Positions 61,252 to 64,000 of a stretch of DNA of 64,000 nucleotides are shown here, in pieces. The DNA is from CBDDBU01 sp965226045 (lineage in GTDB: Bacteria > Pseudomonadota > Alphaproteobacteria > VGEJ01). The position numbers and the translations under genes are program-made. Within the stretch, counting starts at the first letter, position 1. Each line of letters opens with the position of its first letter. The notes under the pieces were generated by a model. That model made no database searches and was not told the DNA's origin. It saw nothing but the letters and a program-made list of their open reading frames with translations. The stretch spans positions 496,001 through 560,000 of the forward strand of contig CBDDBU010000028.1 of NCBI GenBank assembly GCA_965226045.1, read 5' to 3'.

Positions 61252-62929
61252 CAGCCTGTCGGACTTGAGCCGGGAGTCGAAATAGGATTCGATGGTATCA
61301 GTTGATTTGCCCGCGCGTGATGGAGGCCGTCATGAGCAATTTCCGACCGGTCGACCGGGAGACGGGGTTTCTGCTGCCGCCGTCGGTGGAGGAATGGCTT
61401 CCCGAGCGGCATCTGGCGCGCTTCGTGGTCGAGGTGATCGAGCAGTTGGACCTCTCGGCGTTCGTGAAGGCCTATCGCGGCTCGGGCTCGGCGTCCTATC
61501 ACCCGAGCATGCTGCTGGGGCTTCTGGTCTACGGCTACGCCACGGGGGTGTTTTCGAGCCGCAAGTTGGAGCGCGCGACCTATGATTCTGTCGCTTTCCG
61601 CTTCATCGCGGCCAACGATCATCCCGACCACGATACCATCGCCGCGTTCCGGCGGCGTTTTCTCGACCGGATCGAAGGGCTGTTCGTCGAGGTGCTGCTG
61701 CTGGCCCGGGAAGCCGGGGTGCTGAAGCTCGGCACGGTGGCGCTGGACGGCACCAAGGTGCACGCCAACGCGAGCCGGCACAGCGCGCTGTCGTGGAAAC
61801 ACGCCTGCGAGCTCGAAGCCCGGTTGAAGGCCGAGGTGGCGGAGTTGATGGCGTTGGCGGAGGCGGCCGATGGGGCGGATGTGCCCGACGGGATGTCGGT
61901 GCCCGAGGAACTGGCCCGGCGCGAGGATCGTCTGGCCCGCATCGCCGAGGCTAAGGCGGTGATCGAGGCGCGGGCGCGCGAACGCCTTGAGCGGGAACGG
62001 GCCGAGTACGAGGCGAAGCTCGAGGCGCGCGCGGAGAAGGCCGAGAAGACGGGCCGCAAGCCGGGCGGCCGTCCACCCGAGCCGCCGGTGGCCGGGCCCG
62101 GGCCGAAGGACCAGGTCAATCTGACCGACGCGGACTCGCGCATCATGCCGGTGGCCGGCGGCGGCTTCGAACAGGCCTACAACGCCCAAGCCCTGGTGGC
62201 GGCCGACAGCCTGCTGGTGGTCACCAACGACGTGGTCCAGGCCCCCAACGACAAGCGGCAAATCGAGCCGGCGCTGGAAGCGCTCGCCCGCCTTCCCGAG
62301 GCGCTGGGCGCGCCCGAGACCCTGCTGGCGGACAGCGGCTACTTCAGCGAGGCCAACGTGAACGCCTGCGCCGAGGCCGAGATCGCGCCGTTGATCACGC
62401 CCGGCCGGGAACGCCATCATCTCTCCTGGAAGGACCGCTTCGCCGGCGCGCCGCCGCCCCCGGAGAACCCGACGCCGCTGGAAGCGATGACACATCGACT
62501 GGCGACGCCCGAGGGCCGGCAACTCTACGCCCTGCGCAAGCAAACGCCGGAACCGGTGTTCGGCATCATCAAATCGGCCATGGGCTTCCGCCAGTTCTCG
62601 CTACGCGGCCTGGACAAGGTCACGGGCGAATGGAACCTGGTGACCCTGGCCTGGAACATAAAGAGAATGTTCACCTTGCAATACGCTTGAGCAGGCGGCC
62701 GGACTCCGTACCTCGCGAAAAGGAATAAGAGTATGCTCGCCTTGCGGCACGCGCGAGCAAGCGAACGTACTTCGTGCCCTCACGAGAGGGCATAAGAGTA
62801 TACTCACCCTGCGGTACGCGCGGCCAAGCGACCGCACTCCGTGTCCTCACGAAAGGCGCTCGATCCCATGACCTCTCCACATCGCGATCCGTCCACACCC
62901 ATTCTCGCGGACCTCAGTCCGACAGGCTG
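61252..62929 (+). mobile_element. IS1182-family insertion sequence, copy 2
   Basis: 1678 bp with the same 14-bp terminal inverted repeats (61252-61265 and 62916-62929) and CTAG duplication (61248-61251 and 62930-62933). It is in the same orientation as copy 1. One base in the 3' repeat block differs from copy 1. It sits exactly against the stop codon of the SDR gene, whose TAG comes from the duplicated CTAG. Confidence 0.95.
61332..62690 (+). CDS. IS1182-family transposase (copy 2)
   Basis: A 452-residue DDE transposase, the same as copy 1 in translated sequence (Asp in ALDGTKVHANAS, Asp in ADSGYFSEAN, Glu in VFGIIKSAMGF). Start MSNFRPVDRETG at ATG 61332. Because the two copies are identical, either could mobilise both. 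Confidence 0.95.
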   Translation: MSNFRPVDRETGFLLPPSVEEWLPERHLARFVVEVIEQLDLSAFVKAYRGSGSASYHPSMLLGLLVYGYATGVFSSRKLERATYDSVAFRFIAANDHPDHDTIAAFRRRFLDRIEGLFVEVLLLAREAGVLKLGTVALDGTKVHANASRHSALSWKHACELEARLKAEVAELMALAEAADGADVPDGMSVPEELARREDRLARIAEAKAVIEARARERLERERAEYEAKLEARAEKAEKTGRKPGGRPPEPPVAGPGPKDQVNLTDADSRIMPVAGGGFEQAYNAQALVAADSLLVVTNDVVQAPNDKRQIEPALEALARLPEALGAPETLLADSGYFSEANVNACAEAEIAPLITPGRERHHLSWKDRFAGAPPPPENPTPLEAMTHRLATPEGRQLYALRKQTPEPVFGIIKSAMGFRQFSLRGLDKVTGEWNLVTLAWNIKRMFTLQYA

Positions 62930-63706
62930 CTAGCCGGCCAACTCGCTTTGATCGAACATCAGTCCGGCGGGATCGAAGCCACCGTCGATGTTCAGTACAT
63001 GGCCGGTGACGAAACGGCACTCGTCGGACGCGAGGAACAGCGCGGCCGCGGCGATGTCCTCGACCTCGCCATAGCGCCCCATGGGAATGCGCTCGACATA
63101 GCGCCGCGTCTCGTCGCCGCCGAGCTGCTGGGTGAGCTCGGTGTGGATCGGCCCCGGCGCGATCGCGTTCACGACGATGCCGGCCGCTGCAAGCTCGACC
63201 GCCATCACCTTCGTCATCAGGATCATGCCGGCCTTGGAGGCACCATAGGCGGTGCGACCAACGCCGCCGGTCTGGCCCGAGATCGACGCGATGTTGATGA
63301 TGCGGCCTCCGTCGCTCGCGCTCATATGCCGCGCCGCGGCCTGGCCAACTAGGAAGGCGCTCGTGAGGTTGACACGCAGGACCCGCTCCCAGTCCTCGAC
63401 ATTGAGGTCGAGGAACAGCTTGTAGAAGCCGATGCCGGCATTGTTGACGAGCACGTCGAGGCTGCCGAGCGTTTCAACGCAGGCCGCGACCGCGCGCGCG
63501 CAGTCCGTGGGCACGCTCACATCAGCGATCACGGATTCAGCCCGCCCGCCGTGGTGGACGAGGGATCGCGCCGTCGCGGCGGCCGTCGCGCCGTCCTTGT
63601 CGGCGATCATGACGGCCGCGCCTTGGGCCGCGAATGCGGTCGCGATGCCGGCGCCAATGCCTCGCGCACCTCCGGTTACCAGTGCTGTCTTGCCCTTTAG
63701 CCGCAT
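62930..63706 (-). CDS. SDR-family oxidoreductase
   Basis: A 258-residue classical short-chain dehydrogenase with TGGARGIG at residue 12, NNAGIG near 90 and the Ser-Tyr-Lys set (NIASISGQ, YGASKAGM). The Asp after strand 2 (MIADKDG) favours NAD. The C-terminus has the usual NIDGGFDPAGLM. ATG 63706 follows AGGAGGA. The last codons abut IS1182 copy 2, and the TAG stop lies in the CTAG target duplication, so the original end may have been a few residues different. Substrate unknown. Confidence 0.9.
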   Translation of the reverse strand: MRLKGKTALVTGGARGIGAGIATAFAAQGAAVMIADKDGATAAATARSLVHHGGRAESVIADVSVPTDCARAVAACVETLGSLDVLVNNAGIGFYKLFLDLNVEDWERVLRVNLTSAFLVGQAAARHMSASDGGRIINIASISGQTGGVGRTAYGASKAGMILMTKVMAVELAAAGIVVNAIAPGPIHTELTQQLGGDETRRYVERIPMGRYGEVEDIAAAALFLASDECRFVTGHVLNIDGGFDPAGLMFDQSELAG

Positions 63707-63746
63707 GGTTCCTCCTGGCGCGGTCGTGACCCCAGCACGCGCGCGC

Positions 63747-64000
63747 TCATCCAAGGCGCTCGAGCGCGGCGGGCAACGCGGCGAACGAATCGATGACGGC
63801 ATCGGCGCCCAGCGCGGCCGCTGGCGCATCGCGATAGCCGTAGCTCACGACGATCACCGGGACGCCGGCGTTGCGGGCCGTGGCGACATCGGTGGCGCTG
63901 TCGCCGATCATTACGGTCTCGCCGCAGCCTGCGCCGAGCGCATCAATGGTCGCCCATAGGTGCTCCGGGTCGGGCTTGCGCACGGCCAGGCTGTCGCCGC
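63747..64000 (-). CDS. HAD-superfamily phosphatase (phosphoglycolate phosphatase-like), C-terminal part
   Basis: The gene continues beyond the window; the last 84 residues are visible. They contain LAVRKPDPEHL (HAD motif III Lys) and METVMIGDS-type motif IV as VMIGDSATDVATARNAGVP, then VSYGYRD near the C-terminus. These match the Gph group, which clears 2-phosphoglycolate. The gene precedes the SDR on the same strand with a 40-bp gap. The cap domain and nucleophile motif lie outside the window. Confidence 0.85.
   Translation of the reverse strand, partial: GDSLAVRKPDPEHLWATIDALGAGCGETVMIGDSATDVATARNAGVPVIVVSYGYRDAPAAALGADAVIDSFAALPAALERLG

Overview
The window is high-GC DNA (visually about two-thirds G+C) from an alphaproteobacterium, most likely of Rhodospirillales type. 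This rests on the alphaproteobacterial-style L33, a tRNA with anticodon CAT, the CbtBA pair, a NAD-linked formate dehydrogenase and many amino-acid or peptide catabolism genes (DadA-like oxidases, hydroxyproline epimerase, DUF1028 proteins, phytanoyl-CoA-type dioxygenases, a CoA transferase). Taxonomy is inferred from gene content only.

Layout. 0-2 kb: the end of a c-type haem protein, then a small GDCCVxC gene split by an IS256-family element. 2-11 kb: a universal stress protein and an apparent hydroxyproline-degradation set (DapA-like deaminase, D-hydroxyproline dehydrogenase-like flavoprotein, Cys/Cys hydroxyproline epimerase), cut in two by one IS256-type element nested inside another. 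11-19 kb: an FAD/Fe-S D-2-hydroxyacid dehydrogenase with an EamA exporter, an LLM flavoprotein, rpmG and SDRs. 19-22 kb: cbtA split by an IS1182 element, then cbtB. 22-27 kb: desaturase plus DEAD-box helicase, a tRNA, and mnmA. 27-32 kb: formate dehydrogenase (fused gamma-beta subunit, then alpha). 32-41.6 kb: an orphan Tat-exported binding protein, tandem PhyH dioxygenases, CoA transferase, M20 amidohydrolase, DUF1028, amidohydrolase and a CobW GTPase. 41.6-47.5 kb: a strip of broken genes (methylase-like, penicillin acylase/GH3 chimera, dadA, alkA) and an ogt carrying a 21-bp tandem repeat. 48-54.7 kb: a broken reductase/cyclic-nucleotide-binding/ferredoxin fusion, an amidohydrolase, an aminotransferase and a broken Sel1 gene. 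55-61 kb: speD-speE, a cyclase domain, an FAD oxidase, broken ASCH and hypothetical genes, and a Crp/Fnr regulator. 61-64 kb: a second, almost identical IS1182 copy, an SDR and a HAD phosphatase.

The striking property is gene decay. About twenty loci are interrupted by insertion sequences, frameshifts, small deletions or in-frame amber codons. Four IS insertions are bounded by target-site duplications. In three of these (GDCCVxC, the 4.6/7.5 kb gene and cbtA) removing the element and one duplication restores an open frame. This fits a genome under relaxed selection with recent transposition, perhaps a host-associated lineage. Frameshifts at homopolymers could partly be sequencing error, but the nonsense codons, fusions and IS insertions cannot be explained that way.

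Functionally the intact genes suggest a heterotroph living on amino acids, imino acids, peptides and carboxylates, able to oxidise formate with NAD+ and to make spermidine. I found no CRISPR array, prophage or recognisable defence island. The most unusual items are the nested IS pair, the reductase-cNMP-ferredoxin fusion, the penicillin acylase::GH3 chimera, the homogenised PhyH tandem pair and the repeat-expanded ogt.
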